A stretch of DNA of 64,000 nt from Ceratopteris richardii (GCA_020310875.1 CM035413.1:181666085-181730084); one strand, 5' to 3'. Positions 11,356-23,680 are shown, numbered from the stretch's first letter. Notes: generated from the sequence alone by a model not told the origin. Made by a program: numbers and translations.

Positions 11356-11455
11356 ACTCCGACTATTTCAAAGATCAAAACAGCTTGGCTGTGTCATGCC
11401 GAAATCACGATCTGAGCTCATTTCAGCCTTCAAACGCACTATCACAGTGCTGTTT

Positions 11456-11795
11456 CGACAAAGCTTTTCGCTTACTTCCTTTTGTGGATTGATTCCACAT
11501 AGCTTGGCACTTCCTTATACATGAGTGCCAGCTCCTTGTTCATTGCATCACTCTCGAGGGGATTTGTTGATATATTTAGGTAGTGATGTGGGTGAACACA
11601 CTAGGATCATCGAGGCACTATTTTCCCTCTTTAGGAGGTTTTTTTCCCCGGCTTGTATATACACCTATAGCCCTAATGGGTTACTTAAATTTGTACATTT
11701 CTAGTGGTAATACATTCAATATTGTGCGTTGTGCTCCAAGCTTCTTTTTCTTCATTGTGTTGTCCGTGTGCTTTCGTAGACATCTAACTCCAACA
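11456..11795 (+). mobile_element. Cop-C4, 3' stub with 3' LTR
   Basis: Positions 11462-11564 match the end of the RNase H frame and the 3' untranslated region of Cop-C2 (reverse complement of about 24886-25000), including the purine tract before the LTR. The 231-bp LTR is 11565-11795 (TGTTGATATA to CTCCAACA). It is in the opposite orientation to Cop-C3, so the two stubs are not ends of one element. Confidence 0.75.
11565..11795 (+). repeat. Cop-C4 3' LTR (231 bp)
   Basis: Reverse-complement match to the Cop-C2 LTR at 24654-24885. It includes the TATATACA promoter segment and ends in CATCTAACTCCAACA. Confidence 0.8.
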
Positions 11796-12971
11796 CTATC
11801 TATCTTGCATTCTTGAACCTTAATAGGTTCAATCTCCAATGCTTTTGTTTCCAATTCATCTCTTGTAGAGATCCTTTATTCTTCTTGAGCTATCTCTTGA
11901 GAGGTGATCTTAGGGCTTTCAGGTGCTGTAACCATGATTTCTTGATTGTCTTTCATCTCTGTGTTGTTCTCCTCTAGCTTTTGTTGTTCCTTGTATTCTC
12001 TATCTTCCTTCATAGTAGCTTTCACTAGTTTGTGAATATCTGTTAGGACATCTTTTACATTTAGTTTTTGTGTTTTTGGTTCTATTTCCTCTAAGGCTAT
12101 AACATCTTTCATAATAATTTCTTCATCCTTGTTTTCTATTTTCTTGATAATTTGCCTTGAGAATTTCATGATCTTTATTGAATTACTCATTTTGAACTTC
12201 TTCTTGAGTGATTACAACCATTGTTTGTCCTTGTTCTATGTCTTCATCAATTTTCTGATTGATTCAACTTCTTGTAGTTTAGATCCCATAGATGCATCAA
12301 AGAAGTCATCAATGTGAGCTTCTTTCTCAAGTTCCTTTAGCTTTTAAATGTCAAAATCATCTATTTATCTTGATTCTTATGAAGCGAACTCTATATCTTG
12401 GAGAATTTGATAATCTTCTACTTCTTACTCTTCATCTCCTTCTTCTTCCATATGATCTTTTTATTCTAGAGATTTAGGCACACAAACAATTTGATCCATT
12501 ATCTGGACCAAAGTTGATGCTTCTTCTAGAAAAGTTGGTGGGGGTTCCAAAAGTAGAGGTGGTGGTTGTTCATACTATCTATCATCATCATCTTTGTCCC
12601 CATGTCTAAATCTTACTCTTCTTGATATTCCTCATTCTCTTGTCTTCCACAACCTCTTCATGTACCTCTTTGTCCTTAGTAGGCTTGAATAACTAGATCT
12701 TTCTTGGTGCTAAAATATTTCTTTATTCCTTTGTTATGCACAACATGTCAATAACTTCTTTAATTCTATTTCCCTCTTGAAAAACGTTGCTTCTGTTTTT
12801 GAGCTGTTTAAACTCCCATGAAGTTTCTCATAAACTTGCAACTCTTCCTCAATCCAATCTATAGCTTTATCTAAAAACTCTTATATCATCTTTTAGTATT
12901 ATTCTTCATATTTTTATCTTTTATCCTACCTACCTTGTAGACAATAAGTGTGCAATTTCTATTTTGTAGTT
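11796..12971 (-). other. Unassigned pyrimidine-rich stretch; decayed Lys/Glu-rich frames on minus strand
   Basis: The longest open frame is 12190-11876 (minus, 104 codons, K/E/Q-rich with LEEIEPKTQ). Upstream fragments continue with stops towards 12971. I recognise no family. The composition resembles 6540-7342 read on its coding strand, so both may derive from one old element type, but I saw no convincing alignment. It is the flank into which Cop-C1 and Cop-C4 sit. Confidence 0.35.
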
Positions 12972-13216
12972 TGTTGGAGTTTGAGGTATGCAGAAGCATG
13001 CAAACAACACAAGGAAGAAGAAGAAGAAGAAGAAGAAGAAGCTTGGAGCACAACACATAATACTGAATGTATTACGAATAGAATGTAGAAAGATAAACGA
13101 CCCTTTAGGGTTATAATTGTATATACAGACTAGGGAAAAGAACCTCCTAAAGAGGGAAAAAAGTTCCTTGACAATCCTAGTGTTTTCACACACATCACTA
13201 CCTAAATATATCAACA
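12972..13216 (-). repeat. Cop-C1 3' LTR (245 bp)
   Basis: TGTTGGAGTTTG to ATATCAACA. It matches the other Cop-C LTRs and carries an expanded GAA run (about 13014-13040). The purine tract inside it is largely deleted compared with Cop-C2. Confidence 0.85.
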
Positions 13217-13471
13217 AATCTTGATGCAATGAAAAAGGCACTAACACTCATGTATAAGGAAGTGCCAAGCTATGTGGAATCAATCCACAAAAGGAAGTAA
13301 GCCCAAAGCTTTGCGGAAAACTTCAAATATCTCCCTAGGTAGAGCCTTTGTGAAAAGGTCTACAATGTTCTCCTGTGTGGGCACTTTATCAAACTAATTT
13401 CTCCAGCAGAGAACCTCTCCTTGACATAATGATAGTGGACTTGATGCACTTAACCACCTGGTAATACTTGA
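13217..13471 (-). pseudogene. Cop-C1 pol, C-terminal RNase H remnant
   Basis: Matches Cop-C2 25000-25120 and then jumps at about 13441 to sequence equivalent to about 25505. Roughly 390 bp of the RNase H coding region is therefore missing by internal deletion. Several stops are present. The last five bases (CTTGA, 13467-13471) are the target-site duplication of Cop-D. Confidence 0.7.
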
Positions 13472-13793
13472 TGTTGAGATATCAAGCTCAACATATGATG
13501 ATCTAGGATGACACGTACCAGTTTTTCATTTCTCTGACATGTATAGTGGTCACACCAGTATATGTCAGGAATACCTCATTGAGCTTTATTAGATTTATCT
13601 ACCGAGAGTGATGGTACATTTGTTCCTTGCCATCTCACTCATTTGCAAACATTAGGTTTTTCCTTATGTACGAATCTTTATATATTGCACTTGTTGTATT
13701 CTTGTTTTTAGGTCATTCTTGTATTCCTTTTTATGTAATAGAAGAAGAAGAAGAAGATCATTCTTCCTTGCCTCAATCTGTGTGTGTGCTAGC
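13472..13793 (+). repeat. Cop-D 5' LTR, truncated
   Basis: Matches 18398-18719 closely. Homology stops after the TCTGTGTGTGTGCT segment, leaving out the last 55 bp or so of the 3' copy. No initiator-Met primer site follows, so a deletion removed the LTR end and the primer site. Confidence 0.8.
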
Positions 13794-14225
13794 GTGGCTG
13801 TAGAGAGCCCGTGGAGAAGGCGACACTGAAGAGTACGTGGCAAGGCATGGAGGAAATGCGATTCACAAATGACCTCCATTTGCTACAAAAATCGGCATGA
13901 AGGTAGAAGACCTCAAAATATTTTCGAGAGTTATTCCTTTAGGGTCACTTGTTTTTGTCAGATCGAAGTTTTAGAGCCATCTCGACCTCCGTTTTGAGCC
14001 TGCAAGGTGGGGCCCACAAAAAAACCAAGTCAATTTTAGAAATTGTAACTTGCGTTGATTTTGGCAGTACTCATATATTCCAGATCCAGAATTTCAAGAA
14101 ATTACGTGTACTCTTGGTACACGAACACTATGTTTTTCTGAGATCGAATTGTCATGTCATAGTGCAACAATGTTCAAGCAGAAGTGCTGCTCGTAGTGTT
14201 TTGGAGTGTTGTGAATTGTTGTAGA
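13794..14225 (+). other. Cop-D leader
   Basis: It lies between the broken LTR and the gag ATG at 14226. No primer-binding site is found. The short open frame at 13949-14224 looks like chance. Confidence 0.5.
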
Positions 14226-17200
14226 AATGGCAAATGCAGATGGAATGAGCCAGCTTATGAGAGATAAGATGGACAAGAACAACTTCCATGCTTGGAGATT
14301 CAGAATGATGAATTTCTTGATGGGAAAAGGCTACTGAAAGTACATCAAAGGAGAGAATGAAAATGCTCCGTAGTTAGTAGAAAGGAATCGGACTACAGAT
14401 CAGGTAAGAACATATGAGGAATGGAATCAAGGAGTACAAAAGGTAATGTACTAGCTATCTATTAGCATACAAGATAGCATGATTGGACACATATAGGATG
14501 CCAAGACTCCAAAAAAGGCTTGGAACAGTTTGGTCACATTGTATGAGACCAATACAAAGGCACAGAAATTGCAACTCAAGAACAAGCTGCATACATTGGA
14601 GAAGAAGAGCATGTCGGTAAGTGACTACACCTTGAAAATCAAAAGCATTGTTGGCGTGAATGTAGATGATGATGATAAGGTGGAAGTGTGTCTTCGTGGT
14701 TTAGGAGCTACACATAAGCCATTCAAAACTTCTATACAGACCAATGAAAATATTCTGAATTTTGATGATCTGGTATCTATGCTGATTATTGAAGAAAAGA
14801 ATCTTGGTGAGGATTCAAACTCCCAAGGAAAATCTAGTTCTGAGCAAGTATTCTACTCTGGTAGAGGAAGAGGCAGAGGTAGACGTTTTGGAAGTGGAAG
14901 AGGAAAAAGTAACCAAGAACAAAGTCAACAACAGAATGAGGAGGAAGAGGACAATTTTGAGGCAGGGGGAGCCAAAGAGGCCGCAAAAATTTCCAAAGAA
15001 ATGATTCAACTAATGCAATAAAGGATGTTGGAATTGTGAACGTGATTGCAGGTTGAAGAATCAAAATAACAGAAGACAACATAATAACTATGCATCCACA
15101 AGTGCATATGGTTTTGAGAAGTTGGTCAAGGTTCAACATCGCATGATGAATATAATGTCTGCTGGTATTTCAAAATCAAATGATAATGTATGGTATGTTG
15201 ATTCAGGTGCTTCAAATCACATGACGAGTCATGCCGAATGGTTTAGTACTTTGCAGAAATTGCCAGTTCCTGGATATGTTGAAAGAGGTGATGACACATC
15301 ACATCCTATTGAGCATACATGAAACATAGAACTATCAATGGAGGATGGAAAGGTAAAACATCTTGCTGATGTGCTACATGTTCCAAATATAACAAAGAAT
15401 CTAGTTTCTATTGGACAAATGGTTGACCAAGGATTACAAATTAGGTTCAATGCTGATGGATTATATGCAGAAGAGTACAAGCAGGATGGACGATTGGTTT
15501 CCAAAGGAAACAAAGTGGATAGGATGTTCACCTTAAATGTGAAAGTTCCTGAAATGAATGCAGCCATGTTTGCAAAAGGTGTAGGAGTTATTGCAGATAT
15601 AAAGATGTGGCACAAACCGATTGGACATGCAAACTTGCAAAGGCTCAAATTGATGCAGTCAAAGGAGATTGTCCATGGACTACCAAATTTCAAAGTTGTA
15701 GAAATGCAAAAGGTATGTGCAACATGTCAATTTGGTAAACACTCAAGAGCATCATTTCCACATGACAAGCATGTTAGTGAGAATGTACTAGAAGTAGTAC
15801 ATACACATGTTTGGGGTCCAACAAAGACCACATCTATGGGCGGTTACAGGTTTTATGTTACTTTCATTGATGACCATAGATGGAAAGTGTGGGTATATTT
15901 CATGTAGAAGAGTGAGGTGTTCACTCACTTCTAGAATTTTAAAGCTATGGTGGAAAAGAAGATAGGAATTATATTCAAACATTAAGGTCTGATGGAGAAG
16001 GTGAATACATGTCAAATGAGTTCAACAACTTTCTTAAAAGTCATTGAACTCGACATCAGTTTTCATGCAGGTACACACCACATCAGAATGGCGTTGCTGA
16101 ATGCAAAAATAGAGATATTGCAGAAATAGCTAGAGCCTTGATGGCTGAGAAGAATATGCCTCATTGCTATTGGGTAGAAGATGTGATACTATTGTAAACA
16201 TCATGAGTAGAACTCTGACTACTGCTATACATCAAGTTACACCTGAAGAGAATTTTACAGGTAAAAAGCCAAACTTATCACATCCGAAAGTTTTTTGTTG
16301 TATTGAATATGTAGATGTCCTAGATGAATTGAGGATGAAGCTTGATCCAAAAGTAGAAAAGTGTGTCCTCATTGGATACTCCCTTGAACAAAAGGGATAT
16401 AAATATTATAACCCACTCACACGACATGTAAAGGTGAGCAGAGATGTGCTATTTGATGAAATGTCAAGCTTCTATGCAGATGCCAAAGAAGGACTAAATC
16501 TTGAACCAAATGAAAAAGAAAATGCAAAAAAATCAAGTGCAGAATCTCAAGTTTTGTGTGGATCGGATGCATCACCAAGCAACAGTTCCAACTCAAATCC
16601 ATGGAGTGGAAGATTGCGTGGAAATTTTAGTCCAGCAAATTCATCAAATACATCTAAGAAAGGTAAAGAAAAGCTCTCTACAGGTCATAAAACATGTGCA
16701 AGTTTTGAAGACATTGATGGAGAGTCAAGCGGTTTAGAAAAGAGTCTTGATGAGGAACTTGGATATGCTTCTGTGAAGACTCGAGGAGTAAGAAGGGCAC
16801 ATGCAGATGATACAAGGAGAAGTGACCTAGGACCAAGAAGATCTGGGAGGATGCAAAATTCAATGCAACAATTGACGTATGACAGTTATATGGCTCGTCA
16901 TTGTGCCTACATGAGAAAGGTAATACAAGATGCTGAACCTTCTTGCTTTCAAGATGCAATTGGAATTGTAGATTGGGAAAAAGATATGGATGAGGAGATG
17001 GCTGCACTTTATGTAAATGATACATGGAAGTTGGTTCCATTGTCGCAAGGAAAGAAACCCATAGGCTAAAAATGGGTTTACAAGGTAAAGCATAATGCTG
17101 ATGGTAGCATAAGCAGGTATAAAGCATGATTGGTAGCTAAAGGATATGCACATACATATGGCATTGATTATGAGGAAAAATTCATCCTTGTAGCTAAAAT

Positions 17201-18390
17201 GTCTACTGTCAGAATACTTGTTGCATTAGCTATAGCAAAAGGATGGACTTTGCATCAGATGGATGTGAAGAATGCTTTCTTACATGGTGAGTTATAGGAA
17301 GAAGTATATATGAACCAGCCACAAGGACATGAATATTCAAAGCATCCAGAATATGTTTGCAGGTTGCAAAAGGCTTTGTATGGGCTGAAGCAAGCCCCTC
17401 ATGCATGGCATGCAAGGATTTTTTATTACTTAAACAACATTGGGTTTTCTATGTGTGATGCAAATCACTCACTATATGCAAGGAAGGCTGATGATGGCAT
17501 CACTATTGTGGCTATTTATGTTGATGACCTGATTGTAGGCGGTGATAATGAAGGAAACATCAAAGAGGTAAAGCAACTTCTTATGCAACAATTTAACATA
17601 AAAGATCTTGGTGTGCTACACTATTTCTTGGGCATTGAGTTTATACATACAGAAACAGGTATATGGATCTTGCAAAGGCAATATGCCTTGAATATGTTGC
17701 AAAAGTATGGTATGGCTGATTGTAAGCCAATTTCTATGCCATTAGATATATCTCACAATTACAAGGCTTGATCTAAGTTATACTGTTGGACTTGAAAGTT
17801 AGTTTATGCAGGTTCCTAGGAGCCATATTTGGATGCTCTGAGTCGCACTCTACGTTATGTGAGTGCTAATTTGGATTATGCATTGTTTTATGAGGCTAGT
17901 GTAGATTTGTAGGTTTATGGATACACCGATGCAGATTGGGCTGGTAGCATTCCATATAGAAGATCTACTAGTGGTTTTCTATTCTCACTTGGGAGTGCAG
18001 CTGTTACATGGAGCAGCAAGAAGCAACCCACTGTTGCTTTGTTGAGTACAGAGGCTGAGTATAGAGGTGTTGCAATGGCAGCATGTGAGGCATCATGGCT
18101 AGAAATGCTACTTGCAGATTTAGGTGTGGAAGTGGGAAAGCCTATCATAATTTATTGCGATAATCTTAGCAGCATATAGTTAGCATAGAATCCTGTTTTC
18201 CATGCTATAACAAAGCATATCGAGGTACATTATCACTTCATCAGAGAGAAGACATTAACAGGTGATATTGATCTTGTTTATGTGAGAACAGATGAGCAGG
18301 TTGCTGATATTTTCACCAAAGCACTTAGAGCTGAGAAGTTGAAGAAGTTTCGGGAGATGCTTGGATTACAGGATATGGCGTTGAGCTTGA
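14226..18390 (+). pseudogene. Cop-D gag-pol polyprotein, many stops
   Basis: It starts with ATG at 14226 (M-A-N-A-D-G-M-S-Q-L). Gag continues to about 15060 with an Arg/Gly-rich stretch and a decayed CCHC knuckle. Protease shows VWYVDSGASNHMT near 15190. The GAG-pre-integrase block with CATCQFGKHSRA is near 15600-15790, and the integrase core is at about 15780-16440. The reverse transcriptase block runs from about 17000, with ALYGLKQAPHAW and the YVDDL catalytic site near 17520. RNase H ends near 18390 (HIEVHYHF, VADIFTKAL). I read nine in-frame TAG stops, four TGA and one TAA, plus frameshifts. GHI*DAK aligns with GHIQD in Cop-F. Confidence 0.85.
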
Positions 18391-18397
18391 GAGGGAG
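18382..18397 (+). promoter_or_regulatory. Cop-D polypurine tract
   Basis: GAGCTTGAGAGGGAG lies directly before the 3' LTR and is the expected primer for plus-strand synthesis. Confidence 0.7.
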
Positions 18398-18774
18398 TGT
18401 TGAAATATCAAGCTCAACATGTGATGATCCAGGATGACATGTACCAGTTCTTCGTTTCTCTGACATGTATAGTGGTCATGCCGGTATATGTTAGGGATAC
18501 TTCATTGAGCTTTATTAGATTTATCTACCAAGAGTGATGGCACATTTGTTCCTTGCCAGCTCATTCATTCGCGGACATTAGGTTTTTCCTTATGTACTGA
18601 TCTTTATATATTGCACTTGTTGTATTCTTGTTTTTGGGTCATTCTTGTACATTCCTTTTTATGTAATAGAAGAAGAAGAAGATCATTCTTCCTTGCCTCA
18701 ATCTATGTATGTGCTTCTCCTTGAGAGTGAAAGTGTGTGTGTGAGCTCTCTTCCTTATCTCCTTTCTCGTGACA
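18398..18774 (+). repeat. Cop-D 3' LTR (377 bp)
   Basis: TGTTGAAATATC to CTCGTGACA, followed by the CTTGA duplication. It carries a TATATATTG box near 18605 and GAA repeats. It is the complete LTR copy of this element. Confidence 0.9.
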
Positions 18775-18779
18775 CTTGA

Positions 18780-21284
18780 CACCTGGGCAATGCATAAACT
18801 TTCTCATTTGTGACAACAAAGTGAATATCGGATCGAGTTATGCATGAGTAAATCAAGCATCCAATAGCATGTTGATAGAGAAAAACATCAAATGCATCTC
18901 CAACATCATGAAGACTCAATCATAAACCTTTCTCCATAGAAGTGGCAATAGGTGTGTAGTTTTCAAGGCCAAAATGCTACAATAGTGTGTCAATATATTT
19001 TGTTTGACACAAAGCTATTATGCCATCAGCTTGCATAAAGTGAATGCCCAAATAATGATGCAAATGCCCCAAATTTGACATCTCAAATGAGGCATGTAAT
19101 TTAGCCTTAAAATCAGCAATATGCTTCTCATTAGTACTAAGTAGCATGGCATGAACATAGACAACAATGATTAAAAGCACATCATTTGCATGCTTAACAT
19201 ATAAGGTGCTCTCAGTTGGAGAGTTCTCAAAACCATGTGCAATCAGGTAGGCATGTATCTTTTCATACCAAGCACGTGGTGCTTGCTTCAAACCATATAA
19301 TGCCTTCTTTGACTTGCACACTTTGTTTTCGTGCCCTTTTTCCACGAAACCATGGGTTTAAAAAACATACACTTCTTCATGAAAATCACCATTCAAAAAT
19401 GTAGGTTTAATGTCCAACTGATGTATGCTCTAACCATGATGAGGTGCAAGTGCACAAATGCTACTAACAATAATCATTCAACATGAAGGTGCAAAGGTCA
19501 CATAAAAATCAATGCCTCTTTCTTGAGCATAACCCTTTGCAACAAGGCTAGCTTTATACCTATCAACTATTCCATTAGGCTTATGCTTGAGCTTGTATAC
19601 CCACTTACTAACAATGGCCTTCTTGCAAGGAGGCTAGCCACATAAAGATCATGTACCATTATTCATAAGAGCATCATGTTTTGATTGCATAACAGCCCTC
19701 CAATTTTTTGAATTTGTGCTTCATCAAAGAAAACATGCACGTTCATGTTATAGAGACTAGAGGTAGCCATAGCATAGCAAGCTTATGCAAAAGAAGCACT
19801 ATGAAAGCATGAATGAGTATGATATGATAGAGGTGCATCTACTTTTCTATCTTACAAAGTATGCACCATTTAGGCATAGTTTTTCCTCCTCTATATCAGT
19901 TTCTCTCATCAACAAGTGCATCATGTAACTATGCATCAGAAATGGAATGATCTCCATCATCACATGAAACCTATGAAGGCTGAGAAATTGCCTCATTTGG
20001 AGCAGCACTAGACCGTCCACCTATAAAAAGAGGTAGCAAAGTATTATACATATCTTTAGAGCTAATTTATGTCTCCTTGGTACATGAAAGTAATGGGTGA
20101 ATAGCATCTTCCACAAAAACAACATCATGGATAGGCATTTTTTTTTTGTCTATGGATGATATAGACAATAGCCTTTTCTTTCAAAACTGCACCCAACAAA
20201 AATACACTTCACTACATATCATCCAGTTTCCTATGTTTTTGTTGAAGCACTAATGCATATGCCAGACAACCAAAGACATGTACATGAGAAATAGATGGCT
20301 TGCAACCATGCCAAGCCTCATATGGAGTGATGGTAAATCCTTACTCTTGACCATACACCTTGTCATCTCCATGAGTGAACTATTCTTCCTTTCAGTAAAT
20401 CCATTATGTTGAGGTGTATACGACACTGTACACTGATGTTTTATCCCATGTTTGTTCAGCCAAAAATGCATTAAAGTCATAAGACATATATTCCCCCCCT
20501 CGATCAAAACAAAGGGTGCAACTTTTACATGCTAACACATTTTCAGCCAAAACCAAAAATTGTTTGAAGAAATAAACACTTGGACTCTGATTTGAGTGGA
20601 TACACCCACGCATGCCTAGAAAAAATCATCAATAAAAGTCATGAAGTAAACGTAGTCCCCAAAAGAAGGTGTCTGCATAGGTCCACAGACATCACTATGA
20701 ATAAGCTACAATTTTTGAGTAACTAGAAGTGAACCATCTTTTGGGAAGGAGGAACGCTGCATTTTGCCCAAAATACAACCTTCACAGACATGTTTACCTA
20801 GTGCCTCAAGTTTGGGCAAAGAGGACACCATTTTAGATTTCAACAGGCATAGTGAACTAGCAAAATTTAGATGATCAAAGTGTGTATGCCAAAGCTTTGC
20901 ATCTGACATAGCCTAAGAATCTTGAATTACACATGCGCAATCATTAAAACATTTTGCATACTCTATGAGCTTATATAACCCACAACATAAAATGCCAAAA
21001 ACAATAATGATTTTACCATTTGACAACTCATGAACTATACATTTTTCATCAATAAATTTCAAAACCAAGCCAATCTTGGCTAATGCAAAAGCTGATAATA
21101 GATTTTTATTGATCCATGGCACAAATAAAGCATCTGACAATATAAAGGAACTACCATTGGGAGTAGTCAGAATGATCTTACCAACTCCCATGATTGGATA
21201 AGAGGAGTTGTTGGCACATGTGATAGTTCCTTGTAGGCACAGGCTCAAGTGAAGTGAAGAAACTACACTACCAAGTAATATGTT
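18780..21284 (-). pseudogene. Cop-C1 pol: protease end, integrase, reverse transcriptase
   Basis: On the minus strand from 21284: protease remainder and the GAG-pre-integrase block (20909-20706, with LWHTHFDHLN and CEGCILGKMQRSSFP); integrase core pieces (20613-20250, with FDRGGEYMS and the following NGFTERKN); a decayed middle; then reverse transcriptase (19345-18977), closely matching Cop-C2. The catalytic YVDD is replaced by YVHA. Stops and frameshifts occur throughout. It ends at the Cop-D insertion. The frame upstream continues at 61987 on the far side of Gyp-E. Confidence 0.8.
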
Positions 21285-21285
21285 T

Positions 21286-21800
21286 TGTTAAAAGTGCGTT
21301 TTTTCATCACAGACACTTTTAAGTTCTTTTCGGGTTCTTGGGGATGGTAGGGGTCTGATAAATCAGAGGCCTTGTATCTTATTTTCCCATTTAACTCATC
21401 AAGTAAGCAGTACGTTATTACTTAGTACCGAATTCTCTATACACGTTTACTGTTCATACGTTGTTTAAGTTTTTTTCACAGTAGGTAACGCAAGAATTAA
21501 TAATTATCATCGCACAGACTTGTTATCGATAACATAACATTACTGTGTTAATCACAAATGAATGTAACTTAGCAAAGTAAGAGTTACAATACTCAGAATT
21601 TAAGAATGCTGCACTACGGCGTCTCCACATGCCGCAAATCGCCTAGACAGACAGTCTGGAGATCCCGTCTCCTTGCTACCGGAGAACCACCGAAATGCCT
21701 TTTCATTAATTGATAAAAAGGGTACAACACTTCGCTACGACCTTTCGGTACGTACGGTATAGAAAATATAAATTACATAATGCCAATCTAGTGCCTTACA
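21286..21800 (-). repeat. Gyp-E 3' LTR (515 bp)
   Basis: TGTTAAAAGTGCG to GTGCCTTACA. It matches 61470-61986 over its whole length. No clear purine tract lies at 21801 onward on the minus strand, so that signal has decayed or is unusual. Confidence 0.9.
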
Positions 21801-22607
21801 CTGGCACATACGGTGGACTTGAACTCGCAACGCAAACAAAATCAAGGCTCATCTACGATGCCTTGGATATACATGGTTCTAGCTAATTTGAAGGTTCTAG
21901 AAATCTTCTATTTTAGCAAATCCAACATCAGTTTGAGTGTTTCCGGCTCTACTAGCTGTGCATCAGTTCAAGTTGAACTCGTTGCAATTACTTGACTCAT
22001 CAAAAATTCAGCTTGGGTCTGCAAAAATGCCTCTTGCAAATAAAAGTCATTGGCAAGGGCTGCATCTTGACTCAGTCTCATATCATTAATTTGATTATCA
22101 ATTCTTGATAGTCAGTTGGCCTGAACTCCCAGGTATTTTTCTCTTCTCTCCAACTCCTAAGCTTGATATTGAATTGTCTGGTAATACGCATCTCTTTCCT
22201 TCTTAATCCGTGCTATCTTCTTCTGAAGTTGAATAGTCAGACTCGTCTTGGCTTTAAGATCATAGTTCGCCTGAAACAAATCAACACTGGCGGTTTGGAG
22301 TTCTGCAATAGTTTGCTTAGCTAAATTAGCCATCTCCTATCCTCTTTGCACGACTTCATCAAGCTGGATTCGCGTTTCTTCCAACAAATTTCCCATTGCC
22401 ACTCTAGCGTCCTCTTTATCCCGTACTAGCTCTTTTAACTGATCGATCTCTTCATCAGGAGCATTTAAAAAAACATCTTTGGTGGTTAGTTCGTCCAATG
22501 CTACATCGCGCTGAGCAATTACTGTATCGTGTTCTACAAGCCTAGCTTGAAGCTGCTGAAGCTACATTTGCAAAGTATGGTTTTCTGCTTTAACAACATC
22601 TGCTTCC
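21801..22607 (-). pseudogene. Gyp-E 3' ORF, C-terminal coiled-coil part
   Basis: This continues the frame from 37709 once Cop-F is removed: the flanks join as L-Q-E-E|A-D-V-V-K. It reads as a long alpha-helical coiled coil rich in Q, E, A and L, ending near 21900. In-frame stops are TAG after LQM, after VQRG and after QYQA, with a TGA further on. Function unknown. The architecture parallels the C terminus of the Gyp-A 3' ORF. Confidence 0.65.
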
Positions 22608-23445
22608 TGTTGCGAACATTTGTTTTATGTATGGTACAAGTTTCAAATTATGTAAATACCTTTGGGAAGTCTTCAAATACTTCAAGAAGGCTCATATTAT
22701 TCATAAAATATAGCCCAAATACCATGTGAGTTCTAGAAAATGGTGAGCCAAATGAGTGAGTCACAAGGGAGCTACATTGGTATCCTAGTGGAAGGTCGAT
22801 GTGGCTAGTTCTCAAAGTCCATCAATACTTTGCTTATTTGAGCACTTGAGTCATGTAATACCTCCACCCAAGTATCTACCACGAATTTAGATGTATTAGG
22901 AAGGTTCTATATTAGCTCCCCATGCTATTAAAAGAGGAGAGAAGTCGTGATCTTGTGGGAAGTCCAAGAGAGTCATATGTGTATCTCTACACTGCTGTAA
23001 TTTTGTATGTAGAGATTGCAGAGCTTGTATCTCCCTCATTATATAACCAAATTAGATGTTTGATAGCTCATTGGAAAGCTCTTACGGTCTACTTTTATAT
23101 TCTCAATTTTCATAATCATTGGGTTTGTGAGCTGAGAGCAGTACTCTCTGCAAGTAGTGTGTATTCTAAGGTTCACCCCCTGCTGAAGGTCTCCATTAAA
23201 CCTCAAACTTGCAGAGGTCATATATCCTTGTATATTTATCCACATTGAGTGTTCTTTGGCTCATTGGAAAGCTCTTGGTCTCTAGTATATGTGGTTAAAA
23301 TAGTTATAAAAAAGTGTAAGATAGTAGAGAACAGTAAGCTCTGCAAGCATGACTAGTATTCTGTGGAGTTTGCGAGAAGGTCAACTTGTTCCTAGGGGGT
23401 TCCACCTACTTCCAGCTATATTTTGGAGGTCAATAAACTCCAAAA
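22608..23445 (+). repeat. Cop-F 5' LTR (838 bp)
   Basis: TGTTGCGAAC to CTCCAAAA, where the 3' copy ends CTCCAACA. The promoter TATA box is altered here (TATTAAAAG at 22926) but intact in the 3' copy (TATAAAAAG at 37187). Confidence 0.85.
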
Positions 23446-23458
23446 TTGGTATGAGATC
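23446..23458 (+). promoter_or_regulatory. Cop-F primer-binding site (initiator tRNA-Met)
   Basis: TTGGTATGAGATC follows the LTR immediately and matches the canonical TTGGTATCAGAGC with two changes. Confidence 0.75.
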
Positions 23459-23680
23459 AAGGAATTGAAGCTTGGAGATGGTTATATTACCTTGATGAAG
23501 AATTTGAAGCTATTGGAGCAATGGTCATCATCGACACTACACAAAGGTAGAAGGAGATAGCAAGGAAGCATCTCAAGCATCATTCAAGAAAATAAAGGTG
23601 CATAAAATTTATTACAAAGGTAAATCTCATACTTCTTCTTATCACACATATACAAAAGGAGGAAGTTTAGTATTTACACA

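Larger units (their letters stand above)
9430..11455 (-). mobile_element. Gyp-A2, 3' part of a minus-strand copy
   Basis: Reading the minus strand: a 3' ORF remnant (11355-10627), an untranslated stretch (10626-10395) with the same purine-rich tract as Gyp-A1, and a 3' LTR (10394-9430). The 5' side ends near 11455, where a plus-strand Cop-C 3' end begins. Pol and the 5' LTR are missing. Confidence 0.7.
13472..18774 (+). mobile_element. Cop-D, Ty1/copia element (5.3 kb)
   Basis: Two LTRs flank a gag-pol frame in copia order (gag, protease, integrase, reverse transcriptase, RNase H). The flanking 5-bp duplications are identical (CTTGA at 13467-13471 and 18775-18779). It sits inside the RNase H region of Cop-C1. 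LTR-to-LTR divergence is about 7% by eye, the highest of the measurable pairs, consistent with an early insertion. Confidence 0.9.

Noticed and set aside
6158..11795. Cop-C3 and Cop-C4 LTRs as the two ends of one element
   Set aside because: They are in opposite orientation, and one carries a primer site while the other carries a purine tract on the inverted strand.
21805..21835. tRNA-like T-arm near the Gyp-E 3' LTR
   Set aside because: GGACTTGAACTCG resembles GGTTCGAACC only loosely and no cloverleaf can be drawn around it.
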